Source of the DNA: CAYYNP01 sp964472545
GTDB lineage: Bacteria; Planctomycetota; Planctomycetia; Pirellulales; Thermoguttaceae
NCBI GenBank assembly: GCA_964472545.1
Contig: CAYYNP010000432.1
Coordinates: forward strand, 1-6,360
DNA: 6,360 nucleotides
Reading direction: 5' to 3'
Below the pieces are notes generated by a model, which saw nothing but the letters and a program-made list of their open reading frames with translations, was not told the origin of the DNA and searched no databases. Below, piece by piece: positions 1-6,353 of the stretch. A program made the translations under genes and the position numbers. Every line of letters starts with the position of its first letter. Within the stretch, counting starts at the first letter, position 1.

Positions 1-57
1 GCTATGCCCCAGCCACCCATCACTGAAACCGGGAAGTTATTCATCGGCCGCCCCTAA
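1..57 (+). other. possible 3' end of an upstream gene (uncertain)
   Basis: The first reading frame is open from the window edge to a TAA at 55-57, reading as 18 residues that end in KLFIGRP. It could be the C-terminus of a gene lying to the left, 26 bases before the next start codon. The second frame is also open, to a TAA at 74-76, so an open frame of this length is weak evidence. No family is recognisable. The stretch may equally be plain intergenic DNA. Confidence 0.2.
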
Positions 58-69
58 GGGAGTACTCTT

Positions 70-79
70 GAGGTAAGGC
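70..79 (+). promoter_or_regulatory. ribosome binding site of the 880-residue hydrolase gene
   Basis: A purine-rich GAGGTAAGG block lies 4 to 13 bases upstream of the ATG at 84. The AAGG part is about 4 bases away and the GAGG part about 10. The start is a tandem ATGATG (84 and 87), so initiation at 87 would change the protein by only one Met. The site supports this start because the residues that follow form a complete signal peptide. Confidence 0.6.
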
Positions 80-83
80 AATC

Positions 84-2726
84 ATGATGCGTGACGTTCG
101 ATACGCCGCCCTGATTGTGATTCTCGTGCCGACGCTGCCCGCACTTGCCGGCGATCCGCCGACGTCGCGGCGACTGCCCGTGGAGGCGCAGCTCGAGTAT
201 GCAAGGTCTCGGCTTGCGGCAACTGAGAAAGTAGCCGAGTTTCACCTGGTGGCAGACCTCGGCCATCGGGAAGCGTTCCGGATCGAAGCCGGGAACGGAT
301 GCACGGTCATCGAGGCCGACTCGCCGGCGGGCCTGATCTACGGTGCCCAAGCGGTGGTTTGCGGCGAAGCACGGGCCGGGCAGGTGCAAAGACCGGAGTT
401 CGACATTCGCGGTACGACGTTGCCTATGTTTCAAGGTGGCGGATACAAGGCGACCCTTTCGCCGGAGACTTTTCCATGGTTCTACGACCGGCAGTTCTTG
501 ACGCGCACTCTCGATACATTTGCCGAAGCTCGTTTCAATGCCATCTACTTATGGGGAAGCCACACCTTTCCCTACATCGTCGAGATGCCGAAGTACCCAG
601 AGGCTTCTGCCGACGTTCCCCCGGAGCAGGTCCGAGCTAACCAGAAGCAGTTCCTCTGGTTTACTCGTGAATGTGAGAAACGAAACATCAAAGTGCTGCT
701 GCATTTCTACAACATTCACGTCTCGCCCCCTTTCGCCCAGAAGCACAGAATCAGGACCAACCCGACCGCGCCGACTCCGTTGCTGGAGGAATACACTCGT
801 TATGCATTGGGACGCTACTTTGCCGAATTCCCCTCGGTCGGACTCTATGCCTGTCCCGGTGAATCGATCTCCAGCGGACATCAGCTCGAGTGGTTTCGCG
901 ACGTCATCTTCAAGGCGGCCAAAGACAGCGGCAGGAGTCCGGTGATTGTGATTCGTGACTGGACCCTGAACAAGGACTTCCAAGAACAGCTCAAGGCGTT
1001 GTATGGAAACGTCCATTCGGAACTCAAGCACAATGACGAGAGCATTACCTCACCGTATCCCGACGTGCGACACCTCAGGTGGGAAGGGTTGGCCAACGGT
1101 CATATCATCAACGCGGCCCATGGACCGGCCACGGACCTTCAGCCCATGCGCTGGGCGAGTCCCCTTTTGGTTCAGGAGATGGCCCAGCGATGGAAGTCGC
1201 TCGGCCTGGTCAGCGGCGTGGAGTTCTGGGGACAGTCGTTCTGGCACTGGCCCTACACATTTGACAAGCTGACGGGTGCGGAGGCGAATAGCGTAGTCGA
1301 CGACAGCGGGGAGCATCGCCTGCTATACCTCGATCGTGACGCCCCGTTCTATACGCTTGCCGGACGCGCGATGTGGAAGGCCGACCGGGACTCGCAAGAG
1401 GACGCGGCTTTTTGGGAGGAGTATTACACCAAGCGAGTTGGGTCAAGGGAAATCGGCCGGCGCATGGCCCGCTGGTACCGGATCTCCGGCTCCATCAGCC
1501 CGGGCCTACAGAATCTGAACGCCACCAAGGTCGCCAACTTCTGGGCGACCATGCTGTTGATGAATCAGAACGTCGATCAAATTCTCAACTGCAACAAGAA
1601 CCTGTCGGAGATTCCGTATACCCTCGACCGCGAGGCGGGCCGCGCCGGGCAGCGTTACTACCCCAGGCCGTTTGACCGCGATTTCTTCAATCGCTATCAA
1701 CGGGAATACGGCGAGCCGAAGCCGGGCGAACCGGTCGAGATGTATGAGGCGTTCGCAACCTTCGAGGAGCGAATGGGAGTGGAGAATCTCGCACAGCGCC
1801 ATTGCATGCCGGTCAGCCAGTATGCGGCACTGCTGGAATCGGGCAAGACAACTGCACCCACCATGACTCCCGATAAGGTGGTGCGTCTGCTAGGCAAGCT
1901 GGCAACCGAATCGCTGACGCTGGCCGAGGAGATGGAAGCTGCCTGCACAGATCCTGCGATAAGACCGGAACTGCAGCGCTTTGTCGCCGACAGTGAAATG
2001 TACGTGCTCGCCACCCAGACCATGATCCACAGAGAAGACGCGGCCATCCTCAAGGCGCGAATGCTGCTGTCGGGTTCAGCGGACAAGGCAGGTGATTTCC
2101 TGCGTGAAATGGAAGCTTCCGTGAAGGTTTATGAAAAGCTGGCTGAACTGACCGACGGAACCTACCACTTCGCCAACGGCTATCGCCAATACCGTTGGTC
2201 AAACGCGGGGATCGCCGAGTTTCGCAAGGACCTGACGGATCAACGCGCGTGGCTCGAATCATTGGAGCCGATTCCAGAGGGCGCAATCCGCGTCGAAGCA
2301 GAGAGCATGGCCGGCCCCTGGCGGATCGGCAGCGACCGCTACACCGGTTTCTCGGGCACCGGATACGCCGCCTCGTACTATGCCGCAGTCCAACCCAACC
2401 CCGAACCGATGACCGCGAAAGTGCACGTCCCCAAGGCCGGCGAATATACGGTGTGGGTGCGGGCGTTGGCGGGCGGGTCGCATCAAGATCGCGCGCTGGC
2501 GGTGGAAGTGGCCGACCGACGTCTCGAACCCACCCACACCGCCCGAGGCTCGGCCAAGGGTGCGTTCCTCTGGGAGCGGGCCGGGGAAATGAAGCTGCCT
2601 GGGGGCGCAGCCATGATCCGCATCCATCCCGTCGGCAAGGGCCACCCCACCGCCGATGCCATCCTGCTGGCACCCGACGCCGACTGGAAACCACAGGGTG
2701 ATGCTGATACGAAGAGAAATGGATAA
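84..2726 (+). CDS. secreted putative glycoside hydrolase with C-terminal CBM6/35-like domain
   Basis: This 880-residue exported protein probably acts on a polysaccharide or glycan outside the cytoplasm; its substrate is unknown. Residues 1-22 form a Sec signal peptide: charged start, hydrophobic core around AALIVILVPTLPALA, likely cleavage after ALA. Residues about 30-100 resemble the small alpha/beta domain preceding the barrel in GH67, GH20 and GH84 enzymes, including the phrase SPAGLIYGAQ. Residues about 105-400 look like a TIM barrel, opening with FDIRGTTLP and containing NAIYLWGSH, IKVLLHFYNIH, LYACPGE and SGVEFWGQSFW. Glu260 (CPGE) and Glu380 (GVEFWG) sit at strand-end-like positions and are candidate catalytic residues, by inference only. 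Residues about 430-730 are mostly helical, as in GH67/GH20/GH84-type C-terminal regions. Residues about 735-868 begin IRVEAESM, the usual opening of CBM6/35-like jelly rolls. The gene is intact. It uses some TTA, CTA and TCA codons, unlike the convergent hydrolase gene. Hydrolase type is fairly likely; the exact GH family is not assigned. Confidence 0.8.
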   Translation: MMRDVRYAALIVILVPTLPALAGDPPTSRRLPVEAQLEYARSRLAATEKVAEFHLVADLGHREAFRIEAGNGCTVIEADSPAGLIYGAQAVVCGEARAGQVQRPEFDIRGTTLPMFQGGGYKATLSPETFPWFYDRQFLTRTLDTFAEARFNAIYLWGSHTFPYIVEMPKYPEASADVPPEQVRANQKQFLWFTRECEKRNIKVLLHFYNIHVSPPFAQKHRIRTNPTAPTPLLEEYTRYALGRYFAEFPSVGLYACPGESISSGHQLEWFRDVIFKAAKDSGRSPVIVIRDWTLNKDFQEQLKALYGNVHSELKHNDESITSPYPDVRHLRWEGLANGHIINAAHGPATDLQPMRWASPLLVQEMAQRWKSLGLVSGVEFWGQSFWHWPYTFDKLTGAEANSVVDDSGEHRLLYLDRDAPFYTLAGRAMWKADRDSQEDAAFWEEYYTKRVGSREIGRRMARWYRISGSISPGLQNLNATKVANFWATMLLMNQNVDQILNCNKNLSEIPYTLDREAGRAGQRYYPRPFDRDFFNRYQREYGEPKPGEPVEMYEAFATFEERMGVENLAQRHCMPVSQYAALLESGKTTAPTMTPDKVVRLLGKLATESLTLAEEMEAACTDPAIRPELQRFVADSEMYVLATQTMIHREDAAILKARMLLSGSADKAGDFLREMEASVKVYEKLAELTDGTYHFANGYRQYRWSNAGIAEFRKDLTDQRAWLESLEPIPEGAIRVEAESMAGPWRIGSDRYTGFSGTGYAASYYAAVQPNPEPMTAKVHVPKAGEYTVWVRALAGGSHQDRALAVEVADRRLEPTHTARGSAKGAFLWERAGEMKLPGGAAMIRIHPVGKGHPTADAILLAPDADWKPQGDADTKRNG

Positions 2727-2734
2727 GACCATGA

Positions 2735-2763
2735 CACCCCCGAGGACCTCGGGAGGTGGTTTT
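2735..2763 (+). terminator. rho-independent terminator-like hairpin
   Basis: It starts 9 bases after the stop codon of the upstream hydrolase gene. The left arm 2735-2744 pairs with 2748-2758 as a 10-bp stem with one bulged A at 2754 and a GAC loop at 2745-2747. A G and then four T residues (2760-2763) follow. The stem is GC-rich and the T tract short, so termination is plausible but may be partial. The hairpin argues that the PilZ gene further down is not simply co-transcribed with the hydrolase gene. Confidence 0.55.
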
Positions 2764-3072
2764 CGTAGGCTTCGACTGCGTTGTAGTGCCGCCAAATCCT
2801 GCGGACAGGCCGATCAGCCTCCCGACATTACCGTGGGGAATACTGTGCATCGCGTGGAGTCCCGACAATTCACTTGCTTTTACTGTTTTCGTGTCCCATC
2901 CTGGCAATGAACGCCCGTTTTCTGCCCGAATGCTACCCTCGCGATGGGCTTGGGAAGAACGGCATGGCGACCACGGGCTTCGACATGATCGTGATAGGGG
3001 GTCGTGGCAATCTGCCTCTGCGGCCCCACTTTTTGTTCTTGGCCGCTGCAATCGTCCGTAGACGCAACACAG
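2764..3072. other. intergenic stretch with no convincing gene
   Basis: About 310 bases separate the terminator-like hairpin from the PilZ start. Short open frames cross it in all three forward registers, but none has a recognisable full domain and they overlap one another. Two fragments look faintly familiar: IAWSPDNS (WD40-like) in one frame and FDMIVIGG (like the start of a nucleotide-binding fold) in another. They are in different frames and neither continues into a domain. I see no clear promoter, although any PilZ promoter should lie here. Confidence 0.5.
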
Positions 3073-3438
3073 ATGGAAGCCGTTCACACCGCCGCGCACG
3101 CAGAAGATCAGATTCGGAACGCGATCGCCCGTCTTCTTGGCGAACAGAAGATTGAGACGGGTGATCGCCGTATCGTCTCTCGCATTCCATTCGTCCGACC
3201 CATCCACCTCACCTTCGAGGACAGAGGGCAAACGGAAGAACTCTCCTGTTTCAGCAGGGACATTTCCCGGACCGGCATCGGTTTGCTACACAACATGCCC
3301 TTGAAAACCGGCTCCGTGCTGATCTCCATCGAAGGCGAAGCCCGACCGACACGGATTCGCGGCAAGATAATCTGGTGCGAGCCTTGGGGCGAGGGCGGGT
3401 ATCTTAGCGGCGCCACTTTCACGGCCTTGGCCGATTAG
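3073..3438 (+). CDS. stand-alone PilZ domain protein (c-di-GMP receptor)
   Basis: This 121-residue cytoplasmic protein is essentially one PilZ domain, the family that binds the second messenger cyclic di-GMP and passes the signal on, often to motility, adhesion or exopolysaccharide production. The two binding motifs are both present: RxxxR at Arg33-Arg37 (RRIVSR) and D/NxSxxG at Asp63-Gly68 (DISRTG). A typical closing SGATF follows at about 112-116. Residues 1-28 are a helical N-terminal lead. There is no signal peptide, membrane segment or attached output domain, so its partner is unknown. ATG at 3073 is preferred. A GTG at 3004 would add 23 cysteine-rich residues with no family resemblance, and the G-run before it is too close to serve as a normal ribosome binding site. 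No strong ribosome binding site precedes 3073 either. It lies 346 bases after the hydrolase gene and converges with the next gene. Confidence 0.85.
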   Translation: MEAVHTAAHAEDQIRNAIARLLGEQKIETGDRRIVSRIPFVRPIHLTFEDRGQTEELSCFSRDISRTGIGLLHNMPLKTGSVLISIEGEARPTRIRGKIIWCEPWGEGGYLSGATFTALAD

Positions 3439-3608
3439 CTGCCTCTTGGCCATCGCTCGGCAACTCGGCCGCCGGATGCGATGGGAACCCGCGCGGGAGG
3501 TCTTCCCCGGCGACGACGAGGCCAACGCGCCGTTGGATCGCCCGCGAAGAAAGGGATGGGAGTTGCCGGAGTTGGGATGATCGGGCGGCCGCGGTAGAAC
3601 TTCAAGGG
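3439..3608. other. convergent intergenic gap
   Basis: This 170-base gap separates the stop codons of the PilZ gene (+) and the DUF5060 hydrolase gene (-). A perfect 6-bp stem with a 3-base loop lies at 3522-3536 (CCAACG, CGC, CGTTGG), but no T tract flanks it on either strand, so it is at best a weak bidirectional terminator. A short imperfect direct repeat (GGAGTTG twice) occurs at about 3559-3576. A 38-codon open frame from 3481 has no supporting features. Confidence 0.4.
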
Positions 3609-6176
3609 TTATCGAGAGCCCTCCGGATCTTCGGCCGTGATGACCAGTTGCGGCGGGCGACCGCTGGATTTCGAGCCGAACCAGACGTCGTTGTCGCCCT
3701 GCTCGAGCGTGAGCACGGCGGTGAACGTGCCGTTGCCGGTGATCAGCGGTGTGACGTCGATTTCGATCGTGGCGCCGGAGCCGATCTGTCCGGCCCGCCT
3801 TCCCACAACTCCCTTCGCTGACGGGGCCGTCGACGCGGAGAGCGCCTTTTCGGTCCACTGGCTGTTGGCCCCCCGATGCACTATTAGCGTGCCGCCGCCC
3901 GTGTCGCCGTTTTCGGTCAGCCGGAGCGTGGCACGAAGTACCTTCGGCGGCAGTCCCGCGACGTCGAACTTCAAGAAGCTCACCCGCCGCTTCGGCTCGA
4001 CCTTCAGATGCTGCGTGTCGTGACCGGTGCCGCCTTCAAGGAAGGCGTCTTCGCTGGGCGCGAAAATCCGGGTGACGCGGGCGGAGAAGGGCTCGACGGT
4101 GATCGAGACCACGTCGGCCGCCGATTGCTCGCCGTCGGTGGCGGCCAGCTTCAGCACGAAGGTGCCCGGGCCGCTGAGCGCGGCCGTGGTTTTCGTCTTG
4201 GCCGCGTCGGCGAACCGCACCTCGCCCGGGCCGCTCTGTACGCTCCAGGCCGACGTGACCTGCCGGCCCGGTTTGCCGTCGTCGTCGACCGCGCCGTCAA
4301 GCCTCACGGTGATCGAGTCGCCGCCGCGCGGCAGCATAACGCTCCGGTCGTCGCCGGCGTTGACGGCCGGGGGATAATTGCGATTGGGATCGGCCGGACG
4401 GACCAAGATGGCCCAGTCCTTACCGTCGGCTTTGGGCGAACTGCCCAACGAGCAGACCGAGCCGCCACGGACAGCACGAATCGTGCCGGCCAGCAGCGGT
4501 CCGCCGCGGCGCGGGTCGTACCACCGCACCTCGAACACGCCGGTGGCGCCCGACATATCCAGTTTGGCGTTATCCCCGTTCTTGACGAACACGACGTAGA
4601 TCCGCCCCGGCCGGGCGAGGCAGTAGTCGTTCTCGCCGGGCACCAAATCGTCGCGCGAAGCCATCTCCCAAACGGGGATCTCGTGCTGCTTGAAGAACTG
4701 CAAGGCGTAGCGGCAGTAGTCCCACCAGCGGTCGCGGCTGCGAAAATCCTCCAGGCTGAGATCACTATGGGCGTGTTGATAGCCGAAGTACCACTCGTTG
4801 CCCCAGCCGCCGGCCATCAGCGTGCCCCAAAGTCCGTTTGTGCGGCCGTCTTCCTGCGAGTTGCCGGCGTCGTTATCCGGCCGCAGCGCGTGGCTGGCGT
4901 CGCCCGGCTCGTCGCAGGCCACGGCCCACGGCTTACCCGCTTCGGCCGACTTCTCCAGATAGGTCTTCACTTGCGAGTGGACGTTGGCGAAGTCGGTCTT
5001 GTTGGTTTGCAGCGAGAAGCCGGTGATCTTCGAGTCCTTGCCCAGCAGGTCGTAGTGATTGGCCCCGTTGTGGATCACGACCAGATGATGATACGGGTCG
5101 TGGTCGAAGAAGAACTGGGCCCAGGCCTTCTTTTGGGCCGTGCTCGCATTGTTGATCTCTTCGCCCAGATTCCAGTTCAACGCCAAATGATGGCCGAAAC
5201 GGGCGATCAACTCGCGATAGTAGAGTTTGCGTTGGGGGCCAAGGTCGCCACCGTCGAGCAGCAGTTCGTTTTCGGTTTCCAGGGTCTTGAAGTGGATGAA
5301 CATCCCCAGCCGGTCGGCGTGCTCGAAGACGATCTCCCACTGCCCCAGCCGCGAGACGTCCATCCGGTAGCGTTCGTCGTAATCGAGATACGGAAAGACG
5401 TTCTTGTCGTCGCCGGCGATGTTCAGCGGCAGAAACGAAAAGGCGTTCATCCCCTCGGCGGCCAGGTAGTTGATCGCCCCGATCAGTCCCTTGCCCTTGC
5501 CGCCGGACCAGGTGGGATCGCCCGGTTTGAAGTCGCGCAGATGAGGGGCGTAGCTCTTGATGCGATTGTCGTTCTTGCCGTCGGTCTTGAAGTCGCCGTC
5601 GAAGTCGCGATAGGCGAAGAGGTTTTCCGGGGCGTCGGCGCCCTGCTTGAGGAAGACCTCGCCCGTCTCGGCGAATCGCAGGTATCGCGTGCCGACGTAT
5701 TGCAGCCGTCCCTTGCCGCGATGGTCGCGGCCGGTCTTGTCGGTGGGGACGATCTCGAATGTGCCGGCGGCCCCGTCACAGAATCCGGCACCCTGGCCGC
5801 CGCCGTCGACGGCCACGTTGCGGCCTTTGCGGAAGCGGGCTTCGTAGCTCCAACGGCCGGTCGCGTCGGGCGCGAAGTGGACGCGCCACACGTTGCCGGC
5901 CGCGGCGCTCGTGTTGGCCGCGTCCCCGTCGGCGGCGTAGTAACCCAGCACGTCGTATGCCGTGTCGCCGTGGCGAAACGTGACGTCGAGGCGATAGTCG
6001 GTAAACGGATTGGGCGTGGCCGTTTCGCTGGTCGCCGGGCCGGCGAAGTCGATGGTGATCTTGTGCCACTTCTTCAACTCGCCGGAGATCTTGCCGTCGG
6101 CGGCCATGGCAATCGGCGTCGTTGAACCCAGCAGACACAGCACGGCCGCGATCGGCCAACTCGAGGTTCGTCTCAT
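3609..6176 (-). CDS. secreted multidomain DUF5060 glycoside hydrolase-like protein with PKD-like and CBM96-like domains
   Basis: This 855-residue exported protein probably hydrolyses a polysaccharide; the substrate is unknown. Residues 1-25 are a signal peptide (MRRTSS, hydrophobic core, cleavage after AMA). Residues about 32-145 match the DUF5060 beta-sandwich style (ELKKWHKITIDFAGP, NPFTDYRLDVTF). Residues about 155-515 form a clan GH-A-like TIM barrel with the landmark FLKQGADAPENLFAYRDFDG. Glu339/Glu340 in NWNLGEE suit the acid/base at the end of strand 4, and Glu423 in ACDEPGD suits the nucleophile; these are inferences. Acidic residues at 191-203 (DFDGDFKTDGKND) could bind calcium. Residues about 516-595 resemble Collagen_bind_2/DUF5605, with VRWYDPRRGG. 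Residues about 602-695 are PKD/K319L-like (PPAVNAGDDRSV onward). Residues about 701-848 resemble a CBM96/DNRLRE module, a type reported to bind alginate. A good ribosome binding site and promoter support this start. The gene is complete, high in GC, and convergent with the PilZ gene. Confidence 0.85.
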   Translation of the reverse strand: MRRTSSWPIAAVLCLLGSTTPIAMAADGKISGELKKWHKITIDFAGPATSETATPNPFTDYRLDVTFRHGDTAYDVLGYYAADGDAANTSAAAGNVWRVHFAPDATGRWSYEARFRKGRNVAVDGGGQGAGFCDGAAGTFEIVPTDKTGRDHRGKGRLQYVGTRYLRFAETGEVFLKQGADAPENLFAYRDFDGDFKTDGKNDNRIKSYAPHLRDFKPGDPTWSGGKGKGLIGAINYLAAEGMNAFSFLPLNIAGDDKNVFPYLDYDERYRMDVSRLGQWEIVFEHADRLGMFIHFKTLETENELLLDGGDLGPQRKLYYRELIARFGHHLALNWNLGEEINNASTAQKKAWAQFFFDHDPYHHLVVIHNGANHYDLLGKDSKITGFSLQTNKTDFANVHSQVKTYLEKSAEAGKPWAVACDEPGDASHALRPDNDAGNSQEDGRTNGLWGTLMAGGWGNEWYFGYQHAHSDLSLEDFRSRDRWWDYCRYALQFFKQHEIPVWEMASRDDLVPGENDYCLARPGRIYVVFVKNGDNAKLDMSGATGVFEVRWYDPRRGGPLLAGTIRAVRGGSVCSLGSSPKADGKDWAILVRPADPNRNYPPAVNAGDDRSVMLPRGGDSITVRLDGAVDDDGKPGRQVTSAWSVQSGPGEVRFADAAKTKTTAALSGPGTFVLKLAATDGEQSAADVVSITVEPFSARVTRIFAPSEDAFLEGGTGHDTQHLKVEPKRRVSFLKFDVAGLPPKVLRATLRLTENGDTGGGTLIVHRGANSQWTEKALSASTAPSAKGVVGRRAGQIGSGATIEIDVTPLITGNGTFTAVLTLEQGDNDVWFGSKSSGRPPQLVITAEDPEGSR

Positions 6177-6185
6177 GGTGGTGGT

Positions 6186-6192
6186 CTCCCTC
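6186..6192 (-). promoter_or_regulatory. ribosome binding site of the DUF5060 hydrolase gene
   Basis: On the minus strand GAGGGAG lies 9 bases before the ATG at 6176, separated by a CCACCACC-type spacer. This is a good Shine-Dalgarno match at normal spacing, and it fixes the start that gives a complete signal peptide. Confidence 0.7.
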
Positions 6193-6236
6193 TTCTCGTT
6201 CAGGTTGAATCGGCGTCGTCCGTCGAGACATTATCG

Positions 6237-6249
6237 GCTGCTCGGCAGC
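6237..6249 (-). promoter_or_regulatory. hairpin at the predicted 5' end of the hydrolase mRNA
   Basis: A perfect 5-bp stem with a 3-base loop (GCTGC, CGA, GCAGC on the minus strand) begins within a few bases of the transcription start expected from the promoter at 6258-6287. Such 5'-terminal stems can protect messages from decay. No known riboswitch or leader is recognised, and a stem this short can arise by chance. Confidence 0.25.
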
Positions 6250-6257
6250 GCGGAATG

Positions 6258-6287
6258 AGTATACGGCGCGTTGGGGCCGTCTGTCAA
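6258..6287 (-). promoter_or_regulatory. sigma-70-type promoter of the DUF5060 hydrolase gene
   Basis: Reading the minus strand, a perfect TTGACA -35 box (6287 to 6282) is followed after 18 bases by TATACT (6263 to 6258), one mismatch from the TATAAT consensus. Transcription would start near 6250-6252 and give a leader of about 75 bases before the ATG. The position directly upstream of a gene with a strong ribosome binding site supports it. A match this good suggests housekeeping-sigma transcription. I see no clear operator palindrome over the boxes. Confidence 0.65.
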
Positions 6288-6327
6288 ACTCTCGGCCGGA
6301 CGGCACAGGAGAACTGCAAAGTGTGCG

Positions 6328-6353
6328 GGAGCCTGAAAAAGGGGACTGGCTCC
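6328..6353. repeat. inverted repeat, possible REP-like dispersed element
   Basis: GGAGCC at 6328-6333 and GGCTCC at 6348-6353 are perfect 6-base inverted arms around a 14-base loop containing an A5G4 run (TGAAAAAGGGGACT). The block stands apart from its surroundings and lies upstream of the hydrolase promoter at the window edge. The arms plus a fixed GGGGAC-containing core resemble short palindromic units dispersed in many genomes, sometimes linked to REP-associated tyrosine transposases. Only one copy is in this window, so the repeat status is inferred. It could also be a terminator-like stem for a gene beyond the right edge, although no T tract follows. Confidence 0.4.

Noticed and set aside
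2719..2910. A 63-codon plus-strand frame overlapping the stop of the first hydrolase gene.
   Set aside because: It runs through the terminator-like hairpin, has no domain or signal peptide, and only a weak purine stretch before its ATG.
3004..3072. GTG start that would extend the PilZ protein by 23 residues.
   Set aside because: The extension is Cys/Trp-rich and unlike PilZ N-termini, and the G-run upstream is only 2 bases from the GTG, too near for a working ribosome binding site.
2964..3155. A 63-codon frame starting MATTGFDMIVIGG, suggestive of an FAD/NAD-binding protein start.
   Set aside because: The glycine motif is incomplete (GGRGNLP lacks the final Gly of GxGxxG), the rest is Arg/Ser-rich, and it overlaps the PilZ gene in another frame. 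Kept only as a possible remnant in the findings.
2050..3231. A 393-codon minus-strand open frame across the end of the first hydrolase gene and the intergenic stretch.
   Set aside because: The translation is rich in Arg, Pro and Ser with no recognisable domain. It overlaps the CBM-like coding region and the PilZ gene on the opposite strand, both of which are well supported.
3522..3536. Hairpin in the convergent gap considered as a bidirectional terminator.
   Set aside because: The 6-bp stem is perfect but there is no T tract on either side, so it is described only as a small stem in the intergenic entry.
3286..3858. A 190-codon minus-strand frame spanning the convergent gap.
   Set aside because: It overlaps both the PilZ gene and the end of the DUF5060 gene in a different register, and the translation is Arg/His-rich with no domain.
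4008..6125. A 705-codon open frame on the plus strand, fully antisense to the DUF5060 hydrolase gene.
   Set aside because: It is in exact codon register with the minus-strand gene, so it stays open simply because that gene avoids TTA, CTA and TCA codons. Its translation is low-complexity (Val, Ala, Gly, Arg rich) with no domain, while the minus strand has a signal peptide, domains, ribosome binding site and promoter.
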